Assembly: GCF_042681825.1 (NCBI RefSeq) | Contig: NZ_JBHUGH010000009.1 | Coordinates: 248,001 to 312,000, forward strand | Reading direction: 5' to 3' | Source: Halodurantibacterium flavum | Lineage (GTDB): Bacteria > Pseudomonadota > Alphaproteobacteria > Rhodobacterales > Rhodobacteraceae | DNA length: 64,000 nucleotides | Shown here: positions 41,501 to 49,623 of the stretch, piece by piece | How the letters are laid out: every line of letters starts with the position of its first letter | Position numbering within the stretch: position 1 is the stretch's first letter | Translations under genes and position numbers: made by a program | The notes under the pieces: model-generated | What the model was told of the DNA's origin: nothing | Seen by the model: only the letters and a program-made list of their open reading frames with translations | The model's database searches: none

Positions 41501-43474
41501 CCGGGCTGCGTCCTTTTGCCGGCCATCGTCCAGCGCGCGGCGGGCCCCCTCCATGCTTTGCCGCGCGTGGTAGGGCGAGACCGCGAGACGCGGGCGGAAG
41601 AATCCGCGCCCCTCGGTCAGGGCGTGGAGCAGCGGCGCGCCGGGCTGGTCCTTCAGATGCGCGGTCCTGTAAAACGCCGGATCGAAGGAGGGATGCGGCC
41701 GCCGCCCCTCTGCCTCGCCATGGCGCAGGTAGTGCAGCAAGGGGTTCTGCCCCGATGCAGCCACATCGGGGTTGTGAAAGTTGTAATAGGCCTGACGGAA
41801 GGCCGGATGGGGGTCGATGTTGTCGCGGCGCCCGTTCGCGATGAAATGTTCCGCCGCGCTCAGGCGGCTCGCGCGAAGCCATGGTGCGGTCGAGCCAATA
41901 TGCGCGCTGTCAATCAAGGGGTGCGGGTCGCAGCCCAGCCGGTCCTGCGCGAGCGCCAGCATCACCGGCTCGGCCGAGGTCAGCGTTCCGGGACGGCGTT
42001 TTTCCACATGACCCGGCAGGACAAGCGGATGCGGCGGCAAGTCCGGCAGATTGCCCGCGAGCATTGCGGCCCAGCAAAGATTGGGCGCGGCGCGGTGCCA
42101 GCGCTCTTCCTCAAAGCCTGCGGGATCAAACAGCAGATGGGGCGAAAGGCGCGGCCAGTCGCCGCCGATCCAGTCGAGAAAGATGCGCAGCGCGGAAACG
42201 CCCTCCGGCGCGCCTGCGCCCCGCCAGAGGGTTTGGAGATCCACAAGGGGATGTGGCGACAGACCTGCCGCGGCCCCCACCTCAAGAAAATGAACCAGAA
42301 GGGGGCCGGTTTCGGGTGCGGGCAGCTGGCGCGCATAGTGGTCCGGGTCGAAGAAAAGATGCGGCTGGCGGATCTTGCCCGCGAGACAGGCGGCGAGGAC
42401 CGATCCTCCATCCGCTTCGCCGGCGGCGAGGACCGGATCGAACAGCGGATGCGGCGACAGGCCCATCCTTTCCCCATGCTGCGCGTAATGGCCCAACAGG
42501 GACCCCTGCGCGGGCCGGCCAAGCCGCCGCCGATACCAGACCGGATCGAAGAGCGGGTTGGGCCATCGTCCCTCGGCCTCGCCGTGCCTCAGGTAATGAA
42601 CCCACGGGTCGCAGCCCGACGCCGCGACATCCGGGTTCCGGGCAAGGTAATAGGTGCGGTCGAAGAGGGCATCTTCGGCCCCGTCGGCCGTCCCGTGGGT
42701 CGTGGGCGGGCCGTCCAGAACCGCCGAAAGGGCCGCCGAAACCGGGGCCGGGGCCGTTCGCCCACCCTTGTTTTTCAGGCGTCGCCGGAACCGTGCCCAT
42801 CGGCCGCGATGCGCCGCGGCCCGGGGCGCGGCGATCCTGGCCACGCGCGCATCGGGCCAGAGCCGCGCGAACGCCGCCGCAGTTTCGCCATCCGGCGCAA
42901 GATGCAGCGCGCCCGGCCAGACATTCGCCAAAGGGGACGGCCCACAAAGCGGAACGATGCAGTCCCGGCCGGTGGCCGCCTCTTGCAGCGCAAGCAATGC
43001 GGCGAGGTCGTCGGGCGCGTTCAGCAGAAAAAGGCGCCGCGCAGCAAAAGCATCAAGCCTGGCCCGGAGCCATTCCCAGCGATCATGCAATGCCGCGCAA
43101 TGGGGGGCGAGGACCGTGGCGCCTGCGTCGCTCAACCCCTCCCGCGCGGCGCCATCGCAGGGGGAGGTCATGAGCACGACATTCCGTTCCCATGGGCGAT
43201 CCGCCCCAAGCGCCGCGATCCAGGGCTGCGCCGCGCGCGCCTCGGTCACGATGAAAAGGTTGGTGGGTCGATCGAAACCCAGCCTTATGTCGGGCAACGG
43301 CGGCGCCATCGCCGCGATCCTTTGGGCGAGGGCGCGCAGGTCAGCCGCCTCACATTCCGCTGCATGCCCCGCCAGTATCTCGATGGCGAGGGGCAGGTTC
43401 CCCACGGTAAGACATTCCTCGATCCCTGCCATAGGCCCGGACATGCCCGCTGCGGAAAAGGCCTGCCCGTCCAT
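38501..43474 (-). CDS. Giant multi-module glycosyltransferase (DUF563/GT61 plus GT41-like C-terminus)
   Basis: 1657 aa, no signal peptide or clear membrane helix, so cytoplasmic. Modules by eye: (1) 1-230, unknown, with a Rossmann-like NLFIVTEARAA; (2) 265-640, degenerate repeats around YYLARNPDVAASG, HYLRHGEAEGR and PHPLFDP; (3) about 700-1060, DUF563/GT61 (TYSRNYCHFLLEVVPRAL, LFLARKSGVRRLLN, VAPTGAHLANLVFA); (4) about 1080-1270, helical spacer; (5) 1280-1657, similar in layout to the C-terminal half of O-GlcNAc transferase/HMW1C (GT41): LRLGIILRTFDKG, MNAGSLSKLRHGCL, LYLAPFPHGGATMMHLALI. So it may transfer two sugars. Starts 1 nt into the fdtB stop. Confidence 0.8.
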   Translation of the reverse strand: MDGQAFSAAGMSGPMAGIEECLTVGNLPLAIEILAGHAAECEAADLRALAQRIAAMAPPLPDIRLGFDRPTNLFIVTEARAAQPWIAALGADRPWERNVVLMTSPCDGAAREGLSDAGATVLAPHCAALHDRWEWLRARLDAFAARRLFLLNAPDDLAALLALQEAATGRDCIVPLCGPSPLANVWPGALHLAPDGETAAAFARLWPDARVARIAAPRAAAHRGRWARFRRRLKNKGGRTAPAPVSAALSAVLDGPPTTHGTADGAEDALFDRTYYLARNPDVAASGCDPWVHYLRHGEAEGRWPNPLFDPVWYRRRLGRPAQGSLLGHYAQHGERMGLSPHPLFDPVLAAGEADGGSVLAACLAGKIRQPHLFFDPDHYARQLPAPETGPLLVHFLEVGAAAGLSPHPLVDLQTLWRGAGAPEGVSALRIFLDWIGGDWPRLSPHLLFDPAGFEEERWHRAAPNLCWAAMLAGNLPDLPPHPLVLPGHVEKRRPGTLTSAEPVMLALAQDRLGCDPHPLIDSAHIGSTAPWLRASRLSAAEHFIANGRRDNIDPHPAFRQAYYNFHNPDVAASGQNPLLHYLRHGEAEGRRPHPSFDPAFYRTAHLKDQPGAPLLHALTEGRGFFRPRLAVSPYHARQSMEGARRALDDGRQKDAARHLHDALHPPDTAEPPDLVTAVHPVADSFPGATTELAPAATRALPRPRIVSRRPIHAPSLRQDLPPVRAACLGDVTLLPGNDGFLLSDGRWLDFSLEGFDPETMSLRANGALAALGSGGAALRYYSGGAPVEAGILATGTYSRNYCHFLLEVVPRALAAATLAPAGVPLLADDDMPDQHHEALRLLFPDRPVLRLTRHQAVRVGRLWAANMPNVMQDAYATEVPPPGTARFHPAALTGLRRLGRMLGPSRTPSRLFLARKSGVRRLLNMPALSARLEAEGFVAVDFATLSFADQVRHMAGAQIVVAPTGAHLANLVFAGPECRVFPLFSNAPGTNFGLWSALAAALGDGPEVTNIAGWRVPGTSHGPAAHEHYTVPEDLVLPHVARPELEERMELSAALDALWRANDAVGVQASGWSLRAQAFPPDHLPRLARLRDRVAECLAEAGQDAIDAAFGHPFFANPGANLQSGLMLAQGGATRDAALGAMRAGAVSGRDLLLAMLWLQPWQDVPLLDPESLPDAHLPGYLAWITAPPWLFRAGEDAIWADYAGRLLHWFADALERPDLSPARRFRLARAATGLDLGQFLLIDGDYGPLSHARNRVLALLAPQHRPVRSAVRCASGAEGRLRLGIILRTFDKGPDSEAGLSALLGFDLGRTEIFAYSAGFTDRVATGDPGFERRFDAAVAHRRLLPPDAAGIRRMIAADDLDVLLLANATTFGIQPLDLALFHRLAPRQFALNSHLPLPPGFPGFDGFLTGQDDIALPAGLPERAMRLPGPVIGYLTSLEPRPDACLTRDMLGLDAGDVVLMNAGSLSKLRHGCLSTMMRATAAVPGGKLLLAPFNPGWAGRRLALPFLHQVEETAAEVGLDPERISILSELTVAETEAVLALADLYLAPFPHGGATMMHLALINGVPPVVLQRRSSRSIDQFLLAATGFSDLIAADEAAYVALAARLGRDAAGRAALSAAQREAARKPVLVANPNHSSGLRDAILQAVYDQENL

Positions 43475-44610
43475 CAGATGGAGGCAAGCGCGTCGATCAC
43501 CCGGTCGGCGATCTCATGGGCGTCGCCGGGCGAAAGATGCGGACCGATGGGAAGGCTGAGGCAGGTGGCACAGATCGCCTCGGTCACCGGAAGGTGCAGC
43601 GCGCCATGGGTTGCGCGGAACGCCCCGCTTTGATGGTTGGGGACGGGATAATGCAGCGCCGCCTCCACCCCCCGGGCGGCGAGCGCCGCAAGAAGCGCGT
43701 CGCGCCGCGCGTGGCGAACCACAAAAAGATGCCATGCCGGGTCATCGTGGGGGGAATATGCCGGAAGGCGCAGGTCATGCTGGCCGTTCAGACGATCCAG
43801 ATAGACGGCCGCGATTTCGCGGCGGCGCGCGGTCCAGTCCGCGAGCGCATCGAGTTTGACGTCCAGAAACGCGGCCTGCAGCGGGTCGAGCCGCGAATTT
43901 CCGCCCGCCAGATCATGTTCGTATTTCCGGCGCGCGCCGTAATTCGCGAGCATCCGCACCCGGTCCGCAAGGTCCGTGTCATCGGTCATCAGCGCGCCCC
44001 CGTCGCCAAAGGCGCCGAGGTTCTTGCCCGGATAGAAGCTGAAGCCAGCCGCGACCCCGAGGCCCCCCGCCGGTCTGCCGTGGTGAAGGGCGTCATGGGC
44101 CTGCGCCGCATCCTCTATCAGCCATAGGTTGTGACGCTGCGCGATCTCGGCCAGCGCAGTGCAATCGGCCGGCGCGCCGTAAAGATGCACCGCAAGGATG
44201 GCCCGGGTGCGCGGCGTGATCGCGGCGGCAACCAGGCTCACGTCGATATTCATGGTGACGGGATCGGCATCGACCGGCACCGGGGTCGCCCCACACTGCG
44301 CCACCGCGAGCCAGGTCGCAACGAAGGTATGCCCCGAGACGATGACCTCGTCCCCCGGGCCGATGCCGAGCGCACGAAGCGGCAGCACCAGCGCGTCGAG
44401 CCCGTTCCCGAGCCCCACGCAATGCGCAACCCCGCAACGCGCGGCAAAGCGCGCCTCGAACCGCGTCAGCGCCTCGCCCCCGATATAGCGGCCCGATCCC
44501 ATCACATCCCGATAGGCCGCGTCGAGCGCGGGCTGCAGCGCGCGATAGGTGAACCCCACATCCAGAAACGGGAAGGTTTCTATATCAGCAGCTTGCGGCG
44601 CGACATTCAT
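43474..44610 (-). CDS. DegT/DnrJ-type sugar aminotransferase (FdtB/QdtB-like)
   Basis: 378 aa PLP enzyme of the DegT/DnrJ/EryC1 family. PLP contacts: GLGNGLDALVLPLRAL, AVHLYGAPADCTAL, IEDAAQAHDALHHG, and the Schiff-base lysine in SFYPGKNLGAFGDGGAL. It should install an amino group on a nucleotide 3-keto-6-deoxyhexose. The FdtA-like ketoisomerase directly upstream makes the 3-keto substrate, so C3 is the likely site (Fuc3N or Qui3N). It starts at ATG 44610, inside the last 26 nt of fdtA. Confidence 0.87.
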   Translation of the reverse strand: MNVAPQAADIETFPFLDVGFTYRALQPALDAAYRDVMGSGRYIGGEALTRFEARFAARCGVAHCVGLGNGLDALVLPLRALGIGPGDEVIVSGHTFVATWLAVAQCGATPVPVDADPVTMNIDVSLVAAAITPRTRAILAVHLYGAPADCTALAEIAQRHNLWLIEDAAQAHDALHHGRPAGGLGVAAGFSFYPGKNLGAFGDGGALMTDDTDLADRVRMLANYGARRKYEHDLAGGNSRLDPLQAAFLDVKLDALADWTARRREIAAVYLDRLNGQHDLRLPAYSPHDDPAWHLFVVRHARRDALLAALAARGVEAALHYPVPNHQSGAFRATHGALHLPVTEAICATCLSLPIGPHLSPGDAHEIADRVIDALASI

Positions 44611-45004
44611 TCGACCACTCCAGAAATTCATCAAGGCTGTAGATGTAATCTTCGGGCTCATAGGGACGGGAGGCGAGGACGCAGACCACGGTTCCGGGCC
44701 GGGCGAAGCGCAGGCTGCGCCACATCCCCGGCGGCACGCGCAAGCCCCGGGCGGGATGGTCCAGCACAAAGGAATGCGTCCGCGTGCCGTCATGAAGGGT
44801 GACGTCCACCTGACCGGAGAGGCAGAGAAAGACCTGCTCCAGCCGCTTGTGCCCGTGTTCGCCAAGAAGCTCACCCTCAGGCACGTCGAACAGGTAATAG
44901 ACGCGCCTGACCGCGAAGGGCAGGTCATCCCCCTCAAGCACGCCAAGGGAACCACGCGCGTCGCTGTGCTGGCGAATGTCGATCAGATGGGGGTGTTCTG
45001 CCAT
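44585..45004 (-). CDS. dTDP-4-keto-6-deoxyglucose 3,4-ketoisomerase (FdtA/WxcM-like cupin)
   Basis: 139 aa single cupin (PF05523, the size of FdtA and QdtA). HSDARGSLGVLEGDDLPF, VRRVYYLFDVPEGELLGEHGHKRLEQVFLCLSG (cut here from the full motif: His pair in GEHGHK), and PPGMWRSL fit the family; the catalytic His is in GEHGHKRLEQ. It moves the keto group from C4 to C3, making the substrate for the next gene. First gene of the leftward operon. FdtA and QdtA differ in the stereochemistry of the product, which cannot be read here. Confidence 0.86.
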   Translation of the reverse strand: MAEHPHLIDIRQHSDARGSLGVLEGDDLPFAVRRVYYLFDVPEGELLGEHGHKRLEQVFLCLSGQVDVTLHDGTRTHSFVLDHPARGLRVPPGMWRSLRFARPGTVVCVLASRPYEPEDYIYSLDEFLEWSNECRAASC

Positions 45005-45048
45005 CGGTCCCTCGGGTTGGACTGCAGGTTAGATCAGCTCTTGCGCGA

Positions 45049-45067
45049 ATACAACCTATGATTGTAT
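45049..45067. promoter_or_regulatory. Inverted repeat in the divergent glycan promoter region
   Basis: ATACAA (45049-45054) and TTGTAT (45062-45067) are separated by 7 nt, in the 89-nt gap between fdtA and the divergent glycosyltransferase. TACAAT on the minus strand is also a fair -10. It may be an operator shared by both arms. Confidence 0.4.
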
Positions 45068-45093
45068 CCTGCGGAAAACGACAAGGGCGGCAC

Positions 45094-47517
45094 ATGCAGC
45101 GGCTGGGACGGCTCTTTGAACGCTATAGCGATGCGCATCTCGTGCGGGGGCGCCGCAATGTCCCGATTCTGACCAAGGGGCGGCTGATCGGCTATGTGGA
45201 GCGGCTGGAGGCGCGCGGCGTGCAACGGCGGCTGCAAGGCTGGACCATTGCCGAAGAGATCCGGACAGATGCCGGCCGCCCCGGGATCATCCCGCAGACC
45301 CTGCGCGAAGATGTGAGGGCCCGGCACGGGATCGACGCGCGGGCCTTTGACCTGACAATGAGCGGGGAGGAGGGGCTTCACCTGCTTTGCGATGGCGAAT
45401 GGCACCCTGTCGCCATGCCACCCCTGCCAAGGCGCAGGCTGGCGCGGGCGTTGCTGGCGCTACGTTTCGCCGCTGACCTGACGCGGGCGCTGCCGCTGAT
45501 CGCCCGCTGGCGCCGGACCCGCGATCCGGCCTTGCGCCGGGCGGTGCGGGACAGGCTGCTCGGGCCGCAGCCTGGGCGGGGCGCGGCGGACTTGCCGCCG
45601 GGTCTTTTCGGCAGCCCCGGCCAGGCACCGCCGGATACACCCGTGACCATTGTCCTGCCGTTCCATAACGCCTTCGACGTGCTGCAGGACTGCCTTGATC
45701 GGCTGGCCCTCCATACCGATCTCGACTGGCACCTGATCGTTGTCGAAGATGCGTCAACCGACCCCCGGGTCCGTCCATGGCTGCGCGAATGGTGCGCGGG
45801 GCAGGGCGACAGGGTAACGCTGCTGGAAAACAACCAGAACCTTGGCTTCATCGGATCGGTGAACCGCGCCTTCGCGGTCGCAGTCATGCGCGGCGCCCAT
45901 GTCATCCTGCTCAACTCCGACGCGCTGGTGCCCCGGGGCTGGGCGTCGCGCCTCATTGCCCCGATCTGCGCGGATGACGGGGTGGCGAGCGTGACGCCCT
46001 TTTCCAACGATGCCGAAATATTCACCGCCCCCGCGATCTGCCGTCCCGTCCCGCTCGGTGCCGGAGAGGCCGAGGCGATGGATCGCGTGGCGCGGCAGCT
46101 TGGCGCCGCAGCGGCTGTGGCCGAGGCGGCGACGGGGGTCGGGTTCTGCATGGCGATGAACCTAGGGTTCCTGCGGCAGATCCCGGCCTTCGACACCGCC
46201 TTCGGGCGCGGCTATGGCGAAGAGGTCGACTGGTGCCAGAAGGCGCGTCAGCGCGGCGGTCGCCACCTGGGGACAGCCTCGCTTTTCGTGGAGCATCGCG
46301 GCGGCGGGTCGTTCGGGTCCGAGGCCAAGCAGCGCCTGCTGGCGGAAAACGGGGCACGCGTCGCGGCGCGTTACCCGCGCTATGACGCAGAGGTGCGGGG
46401 TTTCATCGACAGAGACCCGCTGGCGGGCGCGCGGCTGGCATTGGGTCTTGGCCGGGCAGGGTCGCAGGGCGTCCCGATCCCGGTTTTCGTGGCCCATTCG
46501 CTGGGCGGCGGGGCCGAGCTTTACCTCCGCCACCGCCTGCGCAGGGAACCCTCTGCGGTCGTCCTGCGTGTCGGAGGTCCGCGCCGCTGGCAGTTCGAGC
46601 TTCATTGCGAGGCCGGAATGACCGCGGCATGCACCGACGATACGGCGCAGGTCCGCCGGCTGCTGCATCTCTTGCCGGCGATGCGACTGATTTACTCCTG
46701 TGCGGTGGGCGACCCTGACCCTGCCGCGATCCCGGAAACGCTCCTGTCCTTTCTGCGGGAGGGGGACGGGGCAGAGATCCTCTTTCACGATTATTTTCCG
46801 ATCAGCCCCTCCTATACACTGCTCGACAGCGCCGGACTCTGGCGCGGAGTGCCCCAACCGTCGGACCCGGACGCCGCCCATCGTCTGGGCGCGGTCTCGC
46901 TGCCCGACTGGCGGGCGCGTTGGGCAAAGCTCGTGGCGCGGGCCGACACTCTTGTCGCGTTCTCGCAGGCGAGTGCGGATATCATCGCGGCGGCCTTCCC
47001 AGGTGCCGCGGGGGCGATATCGGTCACGCCACATGACCTGCCGGTGACACCCGCAGCGATCAGCCCCCCGACCCATGGCCGCACCGTCGCCGTCCCCGGC
47101 AATATCGGGGCACAAAAGGGGGCGCGCCTTCTTGCGCCGCTTGGCCGGGCGCTGGCGGCGCGGGGCATCACACTCATGGTGATGGGTACGGTGGACCCGG
47201 CGATCGCCCTCGCGCCGGGAACGCCTGTGACCGGCCCCTACCGTCCCGAGGATATCGGCCGCATCGCCCGGCGCCACCGGATCGCGGCCTGGCTCATCCC
47301 CTCGATCTGGCCCGAGACGTTTTCTTACACCACGCATGAATCGCTCGCCACCGGGCTGCCGACCTTCGTGCTGGACCTCGGCGCGCAGGCCGAGGCTGCA
47401 TCAAGGGCACCGAATGGCCGCGTCGTCCCGTTCGACCCCTCGGACCCGGCGCCCGCGGTCGTCGCGGCCATCCTCCGGGAACTCGCCCCCCGATTCTCAG
47501 GCGAAGAGGCCGCATGA
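45094..47517 (+). CDS. Two-domain glycosyltransferase (GT2 plus GT4-like)
   Basis: About 807 aa, no signal peptide. An N-terminal domain of ~180 residues of unknown role precedes a GT2 domain (about 180-430: VTIVLPFHNAFDVLQDCLDRL, VVEDASTDPRV, ILLNSDALVPRGW with the DxD-like acid, YGEEVDWCQKARQRG as catalytic-base region). The C-terminal half (about 460-800: AHSLGGGAELYLRHRL, VPGNIGAQKGARLL, IWPETFSYTTHESLATGLP) is a GT-B fold of GT4 type with the EX7E-like motif. Such fusions often build a repeating disaccharide. Start at ATG 45094 (AAGGGCGG upstream); an ATG 12 codons earlier is possible. Its stop overlaps the next gene by 4 nt. Confidence 0.8.
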   Translation: MQRLGRLFERYSDAHLVRGRRNVPILTKGRLIGYVERLEARGVQRRLQGWTIAEEIRTDAGRPGIIPQTLREDVRARHGIDARAFDLTMSGEEGLHLLCDGEWHPVAMPPLPRRRLARALLALRFAADLTRALPLIARWRRTRDPALRRAVRDRLLGPQPGRGAADLPPGLFGSPGQAPPDTPVTIVLPFHNAFDVLQDCLDRLALHTDLDWHLIVVEDASTDPRVRPWLREWCAGQGDRVTLLENNQNLGFIGSVNRAFAVAVMRGAHVILLNSDALVPRGWASRLIAPICADDGVASVTPFSNDAEIFTAPAICRPVPLGAGEAEAMDRVARQLGAAAAVAEAATGVGFCMAMNLGFLRQIPAFDTAFGRGYGEEVDWCQKARQRGGRHLGTASLFVEHRGGGSFGSEAKQRLLAENGARVAARYPRYDAEVRGFIDRDPLAGARLALGLGRAGSQGVPIPVFVAHSLGGGAELYLRHRLRREPSAVVLRVGGPRRWQFELHCEAGMTAACTDDTAQVRRLLHLLPAMRLIYSCAVGDPDPAAIPETLLSFLREGDGAEILFHDYFPISPSYTLLDSAGLWRGVPQPSDPDAAHRLGAVSLPDWRARWAKLVARADTLVAFSQASADIIAAAFPGAAGAISVTPHDLPVTPAAISPPTHGRTVAVPGNIGAQKGARLLAPLGRALAARGITLMVMGTVDPAIALAPGTPVTGPYRPEDIGRIARRHRIAAWLIPSIWPETFSYTTHESLATGLPTFVLDLGAQAEAASRAPNGRVVPFDPSDPAPAVVAAILRELAPRFSGEEAA

Positions 47518-48314
47518 CGGACAGCTTTCTCGACAGGCTCGCGCAGCCGGACCCGCATGAAGTGGCGATCCGCCGTATTTTCCCGGATGGGGGCGGGCAT
47601 GAGGGCGGGGCGGTGATCGACCGGCCGCTGGTCATCCTGGCCTTCACGAACCGCTGCGGCTCGCATCTTCTGGGGGATTACCTGCGGCAGACCGGTCATT
47701 TCGCGGGCTTCGGCGAGTTCCTGAACCATGATGTCGTGGCCACGATGCAGGCGCGCACGAGTGCCCGCAGCTTTCCGGAACACCTTGCCAGCCTTGCCGG
47801 GCAGCTTTGCCCCAGAGGGCAGATATTCGGGGTCAAGGCATCGGCCGGACAGCTTGCGATGCTGCTGCGCCATCGGATTCCAGCGATGTTTTCGGGGCTT
47901 CTGGTGCTGCACATGACCCGGCGCGATGTGCTGGCGCAGGCGGTGTCCCATTCGCTGGCGCATCAGACGGGCCAATGGACCAGCCAGCAGCAGGCACGGG
48001 CGGAAACCGAGCCGCGATTTGACCTCGCGCAGATCGAGGCGGTTCTGCGCGACATCCACCGCGAGAACGAGATGATCGGGCTGACCTGCAATGTCATGGG
48101 CCTGCCGCGCATGGGGATCGTCTATGAAGATCTTGTGCGCAATCCGGCAACGACCGTTCAGCGCATCGCCCACAGGCTCGATCTGGACCTTGGAGGATGG
48201 ACGGCCGCGCGCCCGCGCCTTCGTAAACAGGCCAACAGCACCAATGACGCGTTCTGTGCCACCTATCGGAGGCTGGCGCAGGAGGCACTGGCACGGCACC
48301 TCCAGACCGTCTGA
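47514..48314 (+). CDS. Stf0-like sulfotransferase
   Basis: 266 aa. The PAPS loop is ILAFTNRCGSHLLGDYL, which matches the Stf0 (trehalose 2-sulfotransferase) variant, where TxRSGS replaces the usual PxSGTT. Also LVLHMTRRDVLAQAVSHSLA (3'-phosphate site) and IVYEDLVRNPATTVQRI. The substrate is likely a sugar. It is translationally coupled to the GT2/GT4 gene (4-nt overlap) and so belongs to the same glycan process. Confidence 0.83.
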   Translation: MTDSFLDRLAQPDPHEVAIRRIFPDGGGHEGGAVIDRPLVILAFTNRCGSHLLGDYLRQTGHFAGFGEFLNHDVVATMQARTSARSFPEHLASLAGQLCPRGQIFGVKASAGQLAMLLRHRIPAMFSGLLVLHMTRRDVLAQAVSHSLAHQTGQWTSQQQARAETEPRFDLAQIEAVLRDIHRENEMIGLTCNVMGLPRMGIVYEDLVRNPATTVQRIAHRLDLDLGGWTAARPRLRKQANSTNDAFCATYRRLAQEALARHLQTV

Positions 48315-48389
48315 TGGAACATCCCCGCGCGCCGCAGGTTCCCCAATCAGCGTGACCCTCAATCACCTGACCAACTTGGAGCCAGCGTC

Positions 48390-48572
48390 ATGAAAGCCTT
48401 CCTCGCCGCCATCGTCTTCTGCACGGCGGTTTTCGCAATCACGGGCTGGGTCTATGCCGCGGCCTCGGTATCATCGACGGACCGCTATTCCACCCGGTCC
48501 GCCATGCCCGATCACCGCGCCCCGGTTGACGGGCGGCTGGGCTGGTTTCAGGCCGAGGCTGCCCCGCGCTGA
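48390..48572 (+). CDS. 60-residue exported or membrane-anchored small protein, unknown function
   Basis: MKAFLAAIVFCTAVFAITGWVYAAA forms one hydrophobic segment, either a signal peptide or an N-terminal anchor; about 35 polar residues follow (STDRYSTRSAMPDHRAPVDG). TTGGAGCC lies 8 nt before the ATG. Small proteins of this shape occur in other Rhodobacteraceae as I recall them. It sits between the glycan locus and the convergent formate dehydrogenase gene and has no obvious partner. Confidence 0.6.
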   Translation: MKAFLAAIVFCTAVFAITGWVYAAASVSSTDRYSTRSAMPDHRAPVDGRLGWFQAEAAPR

Positions 48573-48579
48573 GCCGCAC

Positions 48580-49623
48580 TCATTCCGCGGGGACACCCTT
48601 GCCATCAGTCGGCGCAGGGGCGTCGGGCGCGGGCCTCTTCAAGGTCTTGTACCACCCAGAATGATGCTCACGCGCCCAGTTCTCATCGACCTCACCGCGG
48701 CCCATCGCGTCGAAGGCCCCCTCCATCCCCAGGGTCCCGAGGTAGATATGCGCGATGATGACCGCGATCAGGGCCGCCGCCGTCAGCGCGTGGACAACCT
48801 GCGCGACCTGCATCCCGCCGATATCGGCAAAGAAGAACGGCATCAGCAAAACAAGGCCGGTCGCTGAGACAAGAAGCCCGCCGAGCGTCACGATCCAGAA
48901 GATCATCTTCTGCCCGGCATTGAAGCGTTCGGCCTCGGGATGGGGGGTGCCGGGGGCGCTGAACATGCCGCCTGCCTGACGCAGCCACTCTATATCGGTC
49001 CGGTTCGGGATATTGTCGCGCAGCCACAGCACCAGCATCATCACGATGCCGATGACAAAGGGCGGTGCCGCAATGTTATGCAGCGTCTTCGAGGCCTCGG
49101 CCAGCGGCGTAAAGGCGGCGTGCCCCATGAGCGGGATAAGGAGGGGACGGCCGAAGGTGATGATCAGCCCGGTGATCGCCAGCGCCAGAAAACTGATCGC
49201 CGTGGCCCAATGGGCGAACCGCTCCAACCCGTTGAAGCGCGGCACCCAGCGGCCGGACCGTCCGCTCTCGATCCGGATACGCCCGCGCCAGAAAAAGAAC
49301 GCCGCGAGCGCACCCACCGTGAGCAGGATCAGGCCGCCCGCGATCCAAAGGAACCACCCCGACCGAAAGGCGCGCCAGTCGCGCCCTTGTTCCTGCACCA
49401 GAACCCCCGACTGGCGATCCGGGATCGAGACGAACCCTGCAACCGTGCCATCATAATCGGTAAAGATATGGACGTCGTCCCCCTCCAGTGGCGCGGCAGA
49501 GGGCGCGCGGCCCTCCATCCCCGGCGTCACATAGTTTTCGTCGCCCCCCGGGGGCGCCTCCTGCGCGGCAACAGGAAGGCCGAGAAGCATTACCGACAGG
49601 AGCGGAACAATAAACCAGCGCAT
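48580..49623 (-). CDS. Formate dehydrogenase cytochrome b subunit (gamma)
   Basis: 347 aa membrane cytochrome b556-type subunit. Signal peptide (to about residue 21, LLGLPVAAQ) and a ~90-residue periplasmic part precede the first transmembrane helix (WFLWIAGGLILLTVGALAAFFF), followed by the four-helix cytochrome b domain with haem histidines in FNGLERFAHWATAISF, ASKTLHNIAAPPF and ALIAVIIAHIYLGTLG. It takes electrons from the Fe-S subunit to quinone. The ATG overlaps the beta-subunit stop by 1 nt. The long N-terminal extension is typical of FDH3-type operons. Confidence 0.9.
   Translation of the reverse strand: MRWFIVPLLSVMLLGLPVAAQEAPPGGDENYVTPGMEGRAPSAAPLEGDDVHIFTDYDGTVAGFVSIPDRQSGVLVQEQGRDWRAFRSGWFLWIAGGLILLTVGALAAFFFWRGRIRIESGRSGRWVPRFNGLERFAHWATAISFLALAITGLIITFGRPLLIPLMGHAAFTPLAEASKTLHNIAAPPFVIGIVMMLVLWLRDNIPNRTDIEWLRQAGGMFSAPGTPHPEAERFNAGQKMIFWIVTLGGLLVSATGLVLLMPFFFADIGGMQVAQVVHALTAAALIAVIIAHIYLGTLGMEGAFDAMGRGEVDENWAREHHSGWYKTLKRPAPDAPAPTDGKGVPAE

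Noticed and set aside
41336..43633. 765-codon open frame antisense to the giant glycosyltransferase
   Set aside because: Gly/Arg/Pro-rich with no motif; explained by the third-position GC bias of the real gene.
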